Source: Candidatus Omnitrophota bacterium (GTDB lineage: Bacteria; Omnitrophota; Gorgyraeia; 2-01-FULL-45-10). Taken from it: a DNA stretch of 34,859 nt. The translations under genes and the position numbers were made by a program. The stretch covers positions 1 to 34,859 of the forward strand of contig JAUYDB010000186.1 of NCBI GenBank assembly GCA_030691985.1. Reading direction: 5' to 3'. Under the pieces are notes generated by a model. That model was not told the origin of the DNA. It was given only the letters and a program-made list of their open reading frames with translations, and ran no database searches. Within the stretch, counting starts at the first letter, position 1, and every line of letters begins with the position of its first letter. Of this stretch, positions 34,768 through 34,859 are shown piece by piece.

Positions 34768-34859
34768 ATCATTCATGTCCAAATTAAACCACAAGGCCCG
34801 ACGGAACTTGTATTTTGAGATTCGATCTTTGCCTACCCCTCACCCTTGCCCTCTCCCCT
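34768..34859. mobile_element. Second MITE-like element, inverted, cut by the window edge
   Basis: From ATCATTCATGTCCAAATT onward this is the reverse complement of the right half of the element at 4532-4731. I count four differences over about 80 bases from TGTCC to the edge, including the CCCTCACCCTTGCCCTCTCC hairpin arm. The extreme outer bases of the terminal repeat are less well kept than in the first copy. The rest of the element lies beyond the window. Confidence 0.8.

Overview
The window looks like a piece of a chromosome from a diderm (Gram-negative-type) bacterium. A TolC-like outer-membrane factor, a periplasmic adaptor and a MacB-type ABC transporter lie together, and many proteins carry signal peptides. 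Coding is dense and almost all on the + strand. Intergenic gaps hold short palindromic repeats. The many very large orphan exported proteins would suit a candidate phylum such as Omnitrophota, but that placement is a guess from style; nothing here proves it.

Layout. (1) 1-279: a long imperfect hairpin, a tRNA-Arg(TCG) and an inverted pair of short AAATGGGGGACAC-type repeats. (2) 280-4517: a three-gene MacAB-TolC-like export operon. (3) 4532-4731: a 200-bp non-coding MITE-like element with terminal inverted repeats. (4) 4763-6963: an alpha/beta-hydrolase overlapping an EntS-like MFS permease. (5) 7007-32047: a 25-kb one-direction gene cluster that begins just after a near-consensus sigma-70 promoter. 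(6) 32048-32390: a gap holding a possible gene remnant, a copy of the 3' end of the MFS gene and another AAATGGGGGACAC hairpin. (7) 32391-34741: dnaX overlapping recR. (8) 34768 to the window edge: a second, inverted copy of the MITE-like element, cut by the end of the window.

The cluster at 7007-32047 is the candidate novel system. In order it encodes a cytosolic helical orphan (539 aa); an exported YD/RHS-repeat protein (1464 aa) whose RHS core sits in the middle; an exported 1369-aa protein with a degenerate Hint-like region; an exported 1652-aa helical orphan; a cytosolic protein with a C-terminal thioredoxin fold that has lost one active-site cysteine; a small exported orphan (440 aa); an approximately 11-TM membrane protein (902 aa); an unusually long MoxR-type AAA+ ATPase (595 aa); a DUF58-like VWA protein with an intact MIDAS; an orphan of 416 aa; a 44-aa one-TM peptide; and a small exported HEAT-repeat protein. 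Several junctions are ATGA or GTGA stop/start overlaps, so it reads as one operon. My inference is a MoxR-VWA machine in the cytosol that acts through the membrane protein on a set of giant envelope or secreted proteins, one of them RHS-like.

The cluster is bounded by a 36-bp direct repeat (34 of 36 identical). One copy is the 3' end of the MFS gene; the other lies 25.3 kb away, just before dnaX. This suggests that the cluster was inserted as a unit at the 3' end of the MFS gene. No integrase or transposase is visible in the window.
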